NCBI RefSeq assembly: GCF_030272615.1
Contig: NC_081412.1
Span: forward strand, 548,544,488-548,608,487
Direction of reading: 5' to 3'
From: Cryptomeria japonica
Lineage: Eukaryota; Streptophyta; Pinopsida; Cupressales; Cupressaceae
DNA: 64,000 nucleotides
The notes under the pieces were generated by a model. It did no database searches. It had not been told where the DNA came from and saw only the letters and a list, made by a program, of their open reading frames with translations. Each line of letters starts with the position of its first letter. Position 1 is the first letter of the stretch. Of this stretch, positions 1 through 9,180 are shown piece by piece. Both the position numbers and the translations under genes were made by a program.

Positions 1-162
1 GACAGCAGGGTGCAAGGAGGGATCAGGCCAGGGTGCAGAAAAATGCAGTTTTTGGTGTTATAAACAGGTTTCGGGGTCTCCATTCAGGTTCAACATTGCG
101 TCGCCATCGTGAAGACCCAAATGCAGTCAAAATTGCAAGTGTCGCAATTTTAGGAAGCTACA
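1..162 (-). repeat. Partial 3' LTR of copy 1
   Basis: Matches the terminal 162 bases of the LTR at 6506-6667 base for base without gaps apart from 8 substitutions. Read on the minus strand the LTR begins TGTAGC, directly after the polypurine tract. Confidence 0.9.
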
Positions 163-177
163 TTTAGCCCCCACATT
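163..177 (-). promoter_or_regulatory. Polypurine tract of copy 1
   Basis: On the minus strand the bases read AATGTGGGGGCTAAA, immediately upstream of the LTR start TGTAG. This is the normal place and composition of the plus-strand primer of an LTR retrotransposon. A similar purine run followed by CTAAA lies about 410 bases further inside the 3' untranslated region (near 580-592) and could be a second, internal primer. Confidence 0.7.
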
Positions 178-522
178 AGCGGGAGTATAAGCGTACGCTC
201 ATACTTCTGGAAAAGTACAAGGAAACAACATTGAAAAACTTTCACCATGTCAAGGAGGCAAGATACACCAAGCCCCCAGTGGACTAAGGATCTTACGAAT
301 TCGATTGACAAAGTAAAAGGGAAGATCACGAGGGAGAACCATGACTGTCAGTAGTAAGTTTCCCTCACTATGAGTCATGCAAGAAAGATATCAAAAATTT
401 TCAAGGCAAAGCTAAATTTGTCAAGAAATTTTCAATTATCTTGAAAAGATATGAACGGGATGTATGCCCCCCTACGTTAAAGCGATCACACATGTCTCAC
501 CGGGGGTGATTTCTTTAAGGTA

Positions 523-828
523 GTGATACATATAAGAAATGAAAAGGGGAAAGGAGCATGTTATCACAAGGATTTAGCCCCCAAGTGTGAGATAAGCCCA
601 AGGATAATAGACACAAAACACAAAGCACGAGGTGACTTTGCTTTCCTCGGGGTCAGTATGCTGTATGATAATTCATGTATATCATATGAATGTATGCATA
701 ATTGTTCTTCATTCCCCAATCAAGGAAGGTCACCTAGAAGAAGGGAACACATGTGTCATTTGAGTCAACATGAGAGAGACCAAAAGAGATCTCAATGCTT
801 TGCATCGTCCTCAAGTAGACCACACTAA
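523..828 (+). other. Antisense reading frame of 101 codons, present in all three copies of the family
   Basis: This frame lies in the 3' untranslated region of the gag-protease element, opposite to gag. The same frame recurs at 36566-36865 and 41084-41383 (99 codons each). Copy 1 differs from those by a 6-base insertion that keeps the frame, plus substitutions. The product would be basic, with several Cys and His residues and a Ser/Arg-rich end, and matches no family I recognise. Preservation in three copies is suggestive, but the copies are related and the frame is short, so chance is quite possible. No promoter was identified. Confidence 0.25.
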
Positions 829-917
829 GGACAACAAATAGAAGAATGAGACTAACACATAGAAGAAGTAACAAAAGAGATCAAGAGAGGAGGAGAGAGT
901 CTGCTATGCTAATGAAA

Positions 918-3506
918 CTAGTCTAGCACGTCATCTACCCCCCGATCTTGCTGATCAATATTTCGGGAAGGTAGGAAACACGCTAGAGGAGGAACATCCA
1001 ACACAGCAGATGGAGCGATCACAAGATCCAAACAAGGGCTATGTTCATGTTCCGAGCCACATTGTTCTTGTCTAGGAGCTAGGATAAGTGCTTTAGAAAA
1101 TTCATTAGATAAATGGTTATCAACATCAACATATTCATATTCACTATCAGAATGAACAGGAGTAACATTTTCATCATGAATAACATTTTCATCTATATCA
1201 TCATCAAGATTTTTAAAAATAGGATCTTTAACTCGCACAGGATCAAGACCATCATGCATTTTATGTTTAGGAGATTTCGGCTCAATCGTCGGCTGAGGAG
1301 AAAATGGAATAATATTAGTTGAAGGTGTTTTTGGGGATTGCAAAGTTTGAGAAGCAGCTGCCTGAGCTCTAAGACGACGCTTTCGTCGGCGTTCATGTGC
1401 AGAACGATTTCGTCTAGTCTTAGTAGGGAGTTGAGAAGAGTGAGGAGGAGGAATATTCTCATCCTTATCACTTGGGTGTTTGGGTTGTGGTCTCTTAGGT
1501 TGAATAATAGGAGAAGAGGAAGCCCTCTTCTCTCCATAAGAGGAAGGAGGAGGAACTGCTCCATACAAATGAGGAATATTCGATTTAGGAAGGAGACCAA
1601 GTCCATCATGATGAGGAGGTATAGGTCTACTTTTAGGAAGTTTATTAGTCATAGGCATAGTCACATTCATAGGGATAGGTTGGGAATCTTCTTGAGGAAA
1701 GACATTAGTTTTATCTTTCAAAGGAAGAACTTCCTTCTCAAGAATGATAGGAATGTCAAGTTTGGGTGTTCTAGGTTCACTTCGAGATAGGATCATATCT
1801 TTTTTCCACTTTTGATAAGATTTGAAAAGATGATCACCTCGCGGAGGAAGAGATTGGAATTGTTTAGGCCAAAAGTAATCAATAGGAATGCTAGAAGTTC
1901 TTTCAGCTGGTTTAAAGAGACTATGATTGACAATAACAACTTCACCATTATGGGGAAATTTCAAACACTTGTGAATAGGAGAAGTAATAGTTTTCATGGA
2001 AGATACCCAAGGATAGCCTAGCTTCACACAAAATTGTTTAGATGATGGAATAATAGCAAAGTCCACATCAAGGGATTTGTTATGGACCTCAATAAGTAAT
2101 GTAATAGAACCAATTGTAGGAGAAGAAAATGCATCAAATAATTTCACAACCACATTTGTTTCATCATAGATCACTTGATTCAATTGCAAAGTAAAAAGAA
2201 ATTCTTCCGTAATGATATTAACCATACAAGAAGGATCAATAAGCACTCCACGGCAAGGTGTATTCTTGACTTTTGCAACTATATATAAAGGACCATCAGG
2301 TGCCCTGATAGTTTCACTGGAATCAAAGGTGATGGAAGGTTCTTTAAGTATTTTCTGCTGCTCTATGAAGTTAATCACATTCGGAGTCATAGACACAAGA
2401 TCATTAGGTGAGACAGAGGAATCATTAGTATCAATCGCATTAGAGGTATGCGAAGGTAATGGATCAGTAAAAATCTGAAGATTTTGGTTAGGAGGAGCTA
2501 CAGATGTGTTGCCTTTATCATTCACACCAGAAACAGAGATAGTATTATTATCAATCAAATCTTGAATTTTACCCTTTAAAGAAAAACATTTTTCAGTATC
2601 ATGCCCAGGTTGACGATGAAATTGACAAAAAGATTTGTTATCAAAATAGGGTGAATTAATCTCTGTAGGATCTATTTGCCTTATAGGAGGAAGAGTAAGC
2701 ATATTTTTTTCCAATAACTTATTCATAATACTATGCAATGATTCATTCAAAGGAGTAAACTTTCTTTCTTTCTTGAAAAACTTAGAAATAGGAGGCACAC
2801 CTGATGCTGCATTCACATTGTTTTTGATGATGTTTTTATTGAATTTAATGGACTCTCTGTTCGGTTTAGACTTCCCAAATGGTTGTTGACTACTATCACC
2901 CTTATCACTCGGAGCTATAGGATTTGCTTGTTCCATTTGACTCACAGTCAGTTGATAATTGTGAAGAGTTGCGCACAACTGTTGGAAAGAAGTAAACTCA
3001 GAAAACAGAAGTTTTTCTCTAATATCTTTTTGTAAATTAGAGATAAAGATTCTTTGAATATCATTGTTAGGTACTGGAAAAGAAATTTGAGCATACAAAT
3101 GCTTATATCTACCAATGAAATCAGTCACTTTTTCTTTAACACCTTGTTTACAATGCATTAAATCAATCAAAGTAACTTTAGGACTTATATTGTTTTGAAA
3201 TTGTTGAATAAAAGCATTTGCAAGTTGTTCGAAAGAAGAAATAGAATAAGAAGGCAACGAGCAATACCATTGTAGGGCTTTATCTCTTAATTTTCTAGTA
3301 AACAGTTTTGCAAGCAACCTTTGGTCATAAGCAAAATCAGTACATATTGTTTGAAAGGTCTTAACATGTGTTACAGGGTCACCCTTACCATTATAAAGCT
3401 CCAGATGTGGAATTTCGACATGTTTAGGGGGGATAGCTCGAACAATGTCAAGAGAAAGTGGGCTCGCAACATCAAATGTGGGCACACTAAATTTAGATTG
3501 ATTCAT
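918..3506 (-). CDS. Gag-protease-like protein of the Gypsy-like element, 862 aa (copy 1, open)
   Basis: Residues about 30-190 are a retrotransposon gag domain (landmark HVEIPHLELYNGKGDP, then a Trp-Tyr and a QxF region). Residues 294-307 form a CxFHx4GHxxxxC knuckle. Residues about 405-530 resemble a retroviral-type aspartyl protease: a hydrophobic beta hairpin ends in LIDPS at 422-426 and a later LGYPW corresponds to the usual LGRPW. The canonical Asp-Ser/Thr-Gly is Asp-Pro-Ser here, so activity is doubtful. The last 330 residues are Pro/Ser-rich with a very basic ERRRKRRLR patch. The frame ends without pol. It is in the same frame as the upstream 249-codon frame, separated by a single UAG at 3522-3524, so the two may form one polyprotein of about 1,112 residues. 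ATG 3506 is the first Met after that stop. Confidence 0.85.
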   Translation of the reverse strand: MNQSKFSVPTFDVASPLSLDIVRAIPPKHVEIPHLELYNGKGDPVTHVKTFQTICTDFAYDQRLLAKLFTRKLRDKALQWYCSLPSYSISSFEQLANAFIQQFQNNISPKVTLIDLMHCKQGVKEKVTDFIGRYKHLYAQISFPVPNNDIQRIFISNLQKDIREKLLFSEFTSFQQLCATLHNYQLTVSQMEQANPIAPSDKGDSSQQPFGKSKPNRESIKFNKNIIKNNVNAASGVPPISKFFKKERKFTPLNESLHSIMNKLLEKNMLTLPPIRQIDPTEINSPYFDNKSFCQFHRQPGHDTEKCFSLKGKIQDLIDNNTISVSGVNDKGNTSVAPPNQNLQIFTDPLPSHTSNAIDTNDSSVSPNDLVSMTPNVINFIEQQKILKEPSITFDSSETIRAPDGPLYIVAKVKNTPCRGVLIDPSCMVNIITEEFLFTLQLNQVIYDETNVVVKLFDAFSSPTIGSITLLIEVHNKSLDVDFAIIPSSKQFCVKLGYPWVSSMKTITSPIHKCLKFPHNGEVVIVNHSLFKPAERTSSIPIDYFWPKQFQSLPPRGDHLFKSYQKWKKDMILSRSEPRTPKLDIPIILEKEVLPLKDKTNVFPQEDSQPIPMNVTMPMTNKLPKSRPIPPHHDGLGLLPKSNIPHLYGAVPPPSSYGEKRASSSPIIQPKRPQPKHPSDKDENIPPPHSSQLPTKTRRNRSAHERRRKRRLRAQAAASQTLQSPKTPSTNIIPFSPQPTIEPKSPKHKMHDGLDPVRVKDPIFKNLDDDIDENVIHDENVTPVHSDSEYEYVDVDNHLSNEFSKALILAPRQEQCGSEHEHSPCLDLVIAPSAVLDVPPLACFLPSRNIDQQDRGVDDVLD

Positions 3507-3521
3507 AGAGGCAATTTGTTG

Positions 3522-4271
3522 CTACAAAGAAGAGATAGTTTGTGCAAGATTGTTAATGGTCGCTTCAGTCGAAGAGTTCATATTAGACGTGTTAGATTGT
3601 GATGGAGGTGTTATGTTATTGAAAGAAGGTAGAGAGTAAGGTGGTGGGACACTATGATAGTTATTCATAGGAGATGATTGGAAAGGAGGAAGACTACAAG
3701 GAGGAATGGAAGGGTTAAATGAATTGCCCCCTTGCGTCATGTTCATTTGTGGAGATATAATAGGGACACTCATTGAAGGAATGAATGAAGAAGTCGGATT
3801 CAATGAAGGAAGAGGGTTGATTGAAGAAGAGGGATTGCCCCCATGACTGGTGATCATAGGAGGAATTTCTTGTATTGAAGTAGTCATTATGTTTGATGTA
3901 AACGTAGGTATACTAGCAATTGAAGTTGTCAAAGGAATAGAATGATTAACTTGAGTAGGAGGTTGTGTATAACCTAAGGTTTCGGCACAACTTTTCATCC
4001 GCATCACATTCGAATCCACAATATGTGCAATACCACGTAAAATATCAATTCCATTCTTATCACTTTGAACCATATGTTTTAGACCCTCAATTAATGAAAG
4101 AGCTTCACTATCGGGGTATTCTTGAGACATCCATTGTCGAAAATCATCAAATTGTTTATCCAATTTTGAAAGTTGTTCTACAGAAACCTCATGGAGAGCT
4201 TCTTCATCATTAAGAGGATTAGAGGAATTACCCATGTCCTCGTTAAATAGGCCATTCAAATTAGGTTCCAT
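3522..4271 (-). CDS. Gag N-terminal segment, 249 aa, ends at an in-frame UAG
   Basis: Starts MEPNLNGLF and carries an acidic N-terminal half followed by a Ser/Pro/Asn-rich, probably disordered half. In copy B (44064-44903) the same frame starts 30 codons earlier at MSFTTIS. In copy 1 a single-base deletion just upstream removes that start and leaves the MEPN methionine. The frame stops at UAG followed by CAA CAA and then continues in phase into the 862-residue gag-protease frame. This suggests either a readthrough signal or one ancient nonsense mutation. No known domain is recognised. Position upstream of gag points to an N-terminal gag extension. Confidence 0.65.
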   Translation of the reverse strand: MEPNLNGLFNEDMGNSSNPLNDEEALHEVSVEQLSKLDKQFDDFRQWMSQEYPDSEALSLIEGLKHMVQSDKNGIDILRGIAHIVDSNVMRMKSCAETLGYTQPPTQVNHSIPLTTSIASIPTFTSNIMTTSIQEIPPMITSHGGNPSSSINPLPSLNPTSSFIPSMSVPIISPQMNMTQGGNSFNPSIPPCSLPPFQSSPMNNYHSVPPPYSLPSFNNITPPSQSNTSNMNSSTEATINNLAQTISSL

Positions 4272-4407
4272 CTCCTCAATAATTAAACCTTGGAAAGACT
4301 TAATTCTAAGGCTCGTCTAACAGGAATAGTGTAAGTAGGACTTATTGTTGTAAAACTCATGCACTAAAGAGAGGGAAGATTTTGAATTTTAGAGGTAGCA
4401 AATTTCA

Positions 4408-5240
4408 ATAAAATCAGCCAATCTCCTAGATTTAAGCTGTTAAATGCAATCAGGACAATCTCCCGAAATTTTGAAAAAAATGTCCGGGACCGTGGCGAAC
4501 GGAGTGCACATGGTCCTCGCAACTTTTTTTGAAATTTTCAGGGATGAAAGTTATGATGATTTTAAAGCTAATCTAAAAAAATTGAGTGATTTTACGATCT
4601 GTAGATAGGCCAAATTAAAGTTGCAATCTCAAAATTGAACCCTACCACGATTGTTGAAAAATGTAAAATTTCAATTTTGAAAAAGAGAGGGAAACTAAAA
4701 TTTTGAATTTTATGATTTTAGAGGGGATGCTGAAAGCAATGCAAGTGTTGAAATTTAAAAGTTGACTTGATTTCATGCAAAATTCGAATTTGAAAGTGGA
4801 AATCAAGGTTGTTGCAATTAAACACTTAATTTCAAAAGTCACAAACTGCAAAAATTTGAATAAAACACTGAAATTTTGAATGAATGCCAACACACTTTTC
4901 AGATTTAGGACTGTAAGAAACACAATTTTGATATGAATTTCAATTTCAACAATTTTTGAATGATTAAAAGCCTCAATCCAAGCAATCGCTAGACCAACTT
5001 TGACTTTAATTTTGAAAGTGTTAAAATTGATAAAATCAGCCAAAATTCTGGATTTTAGCAGAAAAATATAGTAAGATCTAGCTCCCGAAATTTCGGAAAA
5101 AATGTCGGGGACGATGGCGCTCGGGTGCACACGGTCCTCGCAACTTTTTTCCAAATTTTCAGGGATGAGAGATATTGTGATTTTGTTGCGGAATCCAAAG
5201 TTACAGCCGATTTGGAGGTGTTTTGATTAGTGAAATTATC
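4408..5240 (-). repeat. Duplicated leader module (two copies, third diverged copy in LTR)
   Basis: A block around 4408-4555 reappears around 5027-5170. Shared landmarks are an AAAATCAGCC start, a CTCCCGAAATTT run, a GC-rich core of the form GAYSRTGGCG...GTGCACAYGGTCCTCG, and a TTTTCAGGGATG end. A more diverged version of the core lies inside the LTR at about 5904-5952. The same arrangement occurs in copies A and B. The module forms most of the leader between primer-binding site and gag. Confidence 0.65.
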
Positions 5241-5372
5241 AGTCAAAGGTTGAATCAAGAAGGTTTTAAAAATTAGGGTTTTGACATTTAACCACTTAAT
5301 TTTCAGAGTTAAAGCACAAATATGAATTGACAATTTGCAATAGAAGGGTAAAACTGAAACAAGCATTAACAA
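4642..5372 (-). pseudogene. Leader reading frame of copy 1, broken by a frameshift
   Basis: Copies A and B carry an uninterrupted 243-codon frame here (37951-38682 and 45187-45918). In copy 1 one G is missing from the run in the GC-rich leader core near 5125, splitting it into 5055-5372 and 4642-5154. Composition is Phe/Ile/Lys/Ser-rich and no domain is recognised. The frame reads in the same direction as gag and begins soon after the primer-binding site. It may be a chance opening in AT-rich leader. Confidence 0.3.
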
Positions 5373-5521
5373 TTAAACATTTCACAAGCTCAATTACTAA
5401 AAAGAAAATTTTAGGGTTTTTATGCAATCAACCTCTAAATTTTGCAAAAGATCAAACATGGAAATGTAATTAAGGGAGCAAAATTTTCAGATCTAACCAT
5501 GAATAATCAGAATGAGGATGC

Positions 5522-5538
5522 TCACGTCGGGTTCACCA
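5522..5538 (-). promoter_or_regulatory. Primer-binding site of copy 1
   Basis: Three bases inside the 5' LTR, the minus strand reads TGGTGAACCCGACGTGA, beginning with the TGG that pairs with a tRNA CCA end. Copies A and B have the same site with one change (CGATGTG). I could not assign the priming tRNA by eye. Confidence 0.7.
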
Positions 5539-5541
5539 AAA

Positions 5542-6667
5542 TGTAAAGCAGAAAAATCGAACCCTAGTCGATCTCCCCTCCCCAACTCCAAGGAGAGAGA
5601 AGGGAGAGTCACTAGGGTTGATGGTTTTCACTTAGGGGAGACTTTACATTCAAAAGAGGGGTTGAAACCCACAAGATCCGATCCCACGCAATGCAAGATT
5701 GGATTCTAAATGAGTTTCAAGGGTTGTGATAGCAAGGATACCCTCTTTTGTAAAGAATGTAGATAGAAAGATTGAACTAGGAATGCATGTAAAGTAGGAA
5801 AGATTCACTTATAAATAGAGATAGGGATATGGGATGAAGCTGCGGACCTGGAATTAGCAGTAAAATGTCGAGACGGTGCTGTTCTGCAAATTTGAGCGAA
5901 AGTTGACGGGACGATGGCGCCCGGCGTGCACATGGTCCTCCAAAAAATTCGCGAAACGAAGGGGGATCTGTTCGTCTCTGCACAAGGATTCCAGATCTTC
6001 AATTACAGCCGTGTACCTGCAACCTTGTTGTAAGAATATTTGTATTCTTACATGCAAAGGTGTAATGTATGTTGTATGTTGTATGTTGTATGTGATCTCC
6101 TCTTCAATGGTTGAATCCTTGTCTTGAATGCAACACTTAGCCTTGAATGGAGACTTAGAATGCTCAATTGTTTGAAGGAATGCTTGAATGCTTGAATGTT
6201 TGAATAGCGCTTCCGCCTTTTGCTCATATATGTTTTCCTCTTTCTTACCTCCCTTCAAATGGGAGGGGAAATGTAGTTTATATACTTGTCAATTAGGGCT
6301 AATAGACTGATTTTCCTGACCTTAGGCCAACCAGGAAACATTATTTCCCGAATTGCAAACTTAAAGACCCGATGCCCAAAAGAGACTGGGCCCAAAATAG
6401 GGCCAGGGACCAGGGTGCTAGGCGCCATGGTCCTAGGGGACCAGGGCGCTGGGCACCCTAGTCCAGAAGGACCAGGGTGTTGGGCGCCATGGTCCCACCT
6501 CCCAGGACAGCAGGGTGCAAGGAGGGATCAGGCCAAGGTGCAGAAAAATGTAGTTTTTGGTGTTATAAACAGGTTTCGGGGTCTCCATTCAGGTTCAACG
6601 TTGCACCGCCATCGTGAAGACCCAAATGCAGTCGAAATTGCAAGTGTCACAATTTTAGGATGCTACA
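5542..6667 (-). repeat. 5' LTR of copy 1, 1126 bp
   Basis: Minus-strand ends are TGTAGC and TTTACA. Compared with the 1262-bp LTRs A and C, this copy lacks about 138 bp (the part matching 35427-35564), with the trinucleotide ACC at both breakpoints. A TATA-like AGTATATAAAC on the minus strand lies near 6275-6288. About 120-210 bases upstream of it in element orientation lie three GC-rich palindromic repeats (6407-6500). Confidence 0.88.
6407..6500. repeat. GC-rich palindromic tandem repeats in LTR U3 (three units)
   Basis: Units of 31-32 bases carry GGACCA at one end, TGGTCC at the other, and GGCGC opposite GCGCC inside, so each can fold as a hairpin. The corresponding blocks are 35945-36036 (three units), 40494-40553 (two) and 47096-47187 (three). 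They stand out strongly against the AT-rich surroundings and lie upstream of the LTR TATA box. Confidence 0.75.
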
Positions 6668-6844
6668 AAAGGGAACTTAAATAATTAAATAAATGTTGTT
6701 TAATTAATCAAGTAAAGACTCGAATACTCTAACATTGGTTGCCTTTGATGTGTCACTCAGTCTATGAAAAGTTTCAAATATGTTAGATTATATAAATATA
6801 AAGAGTAATTAGTACATAATTATATTCTTAATAGTATCCCATAC

Positions 6845-7120
6845 CTTCTTTTGGCATCTACTAGTGTATTTCCTTTTTTCCTTTCAACTCTCTCCTTGGC
6901 ATCCAAAAGTAGGTCCTTCCACTCTCTCTCTAGAATCATGGGGGGCGCTCATACTTTACGTTCTTCTCTAAATGTGTCATGTATTGGTCCCTCACATACT
7001 TTAGATATGTGCCAGCTTTTTCAAGGAGCTTGGTTTTGTCGAATGTGTCATTTCCAAACAACTCAACCATACGGTTTGTCAGTTCATCTTTTAACCCTTT
7101 TTCTTGGTCATTCCACCTTT
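6845..7120 (-). pseudogene. Exon of a second CACTA-associated gene, charged helical segment
   Basis: On the minus strand an open, strongly charged segment of about 85 residues begins KRWNDQEKGLKDEL and continues with a helix-rich region that includes EREWKDLLLDAKERVE. One in-frame stop follows a PP pair. The segment ends at a plausible 5' splice site AG|GTATGG near 6844. The pattern resembles the charged C-terminal region of proteins encoded by the second gene of plant En/Spm elements, but I cannot name the family with certainty. It lies downstream of the transposase on the same strand. Confidence 0.4.
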
Positions 7121-7427
7121 TAAGGAAAAAACAAACCTATTAGATTCAGAAATGAACTGAAGCTACCTTTATTATAGTTCAAGAAATGGATCAAAGGAAA
7201 ACTATTATAGCAATTATATGAAATCAAAATAGTGGATTAGGGTTAGTTCACATATGATGTTCCACCTTTTACGTATGGTGGGCCCAAATATCTGCAATGC
7301 AATGTCATTAAGATTTTTATAAAAAATTATCATTTCTTGCAAAAAATTCATGGGATCATTAGTCCAAAATGTGTGATTAGTAAGTAAATTACAATTAGAC
7401 TATATATAATAATAATTTTAAAGTACC

Positions 7428-7830
7428 TGGAACCTTTTGTATCTAAAAAGGAATCAATTCTTCGTCGCTCACCATCAATGTGGCTTGCAATGTTCCCGTA
7501 CTAGCAATACGGGAAGATCCAAGAAATGATGCTATGTTATCAACTGTAGTCACCTCTGGCGCATCGTCATGTGCATCTCTTTCTGCATAAAATGAATCCA
7601 CTATGAAAGGCCCCCAACAAAGAACATTTCAAGGGAAATAAACACATAACATAAGATAGAGCAAAAGAGGGATCTAGCAATAGTGGGCAAACCAACATGA
7701 TGTGCAGTAGAGGATGTCTGCATGTTGCATGTTGCCAACATTGTTGTTGACAATACAGGTGGGGATAACCTCTGATGAGGAAACATTTGCACAAGAACAT
7801 TGACAACACCTGAAGAATAATACATTAAAT
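7428..7830 (-). pseudogene. Two further exons of the second CACTA-associated gene
   Basis: Minus-strand segments at about 7428-7587 (contains DDAPEVTTVDNIASFLGSS, then a stop near its end, then donor AG|GTACTT) and about 7690-7820 (Gln/Pro/Ser/Thr-rich). They precede the charged exon at 6845-7120. Function is unknown; exon borders are judged only from open frames and GT/AG signals. Confidence 0.3.
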
Positions 7831-7839
7831 ATATTAAAC

Positions 7840-9180
7840 ATTAAATATATGAAAACTACAAGAATTGTAAACAAGGATGAATCTTTATTATGAACATTGA
7901 CAGTATCAAGTATGATGTGTTTTGGGTACTCAAAGTGATAAGCCAAGCAAGTTTCAATCTACTTGTTTGATCATGACAGTCACAATGAATGGTAGTTTGG
8001 GTTCCTTATTTTGTAGTTTTGAAATTTGGGTTCCTTATTGTATAAGTGTAGATTATGAGTACTTGGGCAGTTGGAGCAGACATTAATGAGATGAGGATAG
8101 TGAAAGAACACTCTTGGAGGATAGGGGTAAGTATATGTTAAGGTATGATGGTTGAAATAATTGGTATTTTCACAGTGTTAAGGCTAACACGAAGTTGCTT
8201 GAACATGTAACTTGTCTTGTTGGGAGTTGATATTATGAGGAAGGTTGTAGATTCTTAATGGAGTTTTCATGTGTGAACATGTAAAAGAAGATTGAATTTA
8301 TGTCTTAGACTATCAAAACAATAGAAGGAAGAGTTTGTTGAATTTGTGAGTGACTCTCACAAAAAGGACAATAGACTAAAACCTTTTCATTTTGTAGGAT
8401 CAACCTGATTATTAGGAATGGCGTTGGAGTTGAATGTTAGGGGAATGTTTGGGTGAATTTATGTCTTTTCCAAGAACAATTGAAGGGTTATAAAATAGTG
8501 AATGGATCAATGAAGTAAGACTATCCCATTGGTGGTTTTTTATCTTTGTAAACAGTGTGAAGACAATAGGGGGTCAAGATGTTTCTTAGGGTGGTTGGGA
8601 GGGTTGAGAATTGTGTTTTTCTTCATGGGAAAGAAGTCCATTTATGTGTCCTTGGGAACCACTAGTTTGGTGTGTGACAGATGAGCATTGGGAGATGCAT
8701 CTTTAAACCATTAGTGGTCCTAATTAGAACTAGTATCGTATCAAAGTCAAACTGTGAGAGTTGGAGTGATTCAAAGAGTGAAAGTCCTCAAGATAGATTT
8801 GGGAAAGATGACTATGCTAGTAGGATCATAGTAAGATACTTACATTCGAGGCAGACAGTGATCTCATTGTTACTATTGTCTTGGCACATAGTGGAGCCAA
8901 ATGTCAGAGCAAGTGCAAGTGGAAATTTCCTTTGAGTCAAATAAATAGTCAAGGTCCTATGATTAAGGGGTTGATCCAAGTCAATGATCTAGAAAAGGGA
9001 TGTGTTGGAGGTTTGTTGAGAACAAGTGAATGGATGTGTAAGGGGTTTTGTTTCCCTAAGGTATGAATGATCAGTCATGAAGAGAATCAACTAGATCCCT
9101 CTGCATCAACTACATAATAAATATATGATCAATAACACTAGCATTAAAAAAGAAAGTTCACAAATCCAAAGAAGGAGCAG
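7840..9180. other. Stretch without a recognisable gene
   Basis: AT-rich sequence between presumed exons. Short plus-strand frames at 8681-8935 and 8881-9066 overlap each other and have no recognisable domain. No repeat structure was noted. Confidence 0.4.

Larger units (their letters stand above)
1..6667 (-). mobile_element. Non-autonomous Ty3/Gypsy-like gag-protease element, copy 1 (3' LTR cut by window start)
   Basis: The element reads on the minus strand: 5' LTR 5542-6667, primer-binding site, leader, gag frames, polypurine tract, and the start of the 3' LTR at 162-1. The 162 bases at the window start align without gaps to 6506-6667 with 8 mismatches (about 95% identity), which fixes both LTR-internal borders. 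The internal region of 5.4 kb codes for gag, a zinc knuckle and a protease-like domain only. No reverse transcriptase, RNase H or integrase motif was found, so movement would need enzymes from another element. The element sits just beyond the last visible exon (6845-7120) of the second CACTA gene, probably in its intron. The target-site duplication cannot be tested because the far end lies outside the window. Confidence 0.88.

Noticed and set aside
1113-2478. Several plus- and minus-strand frames of 69-150 codons overlapping the gag-protease gene
   Set aside because: They are shadows of the 862-codon frame; the same applies to the equivalent frames at 41670-42993 and 43727-44930.
5512-6258. 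Short frames in the LTRs and their equivalents at 35126-35966, 39040-40644 and 46065-47277
   Set aside because: They recur only because the LTRs recur; they cross LTR borders, the palindromic array and the TATA region and show no domain.
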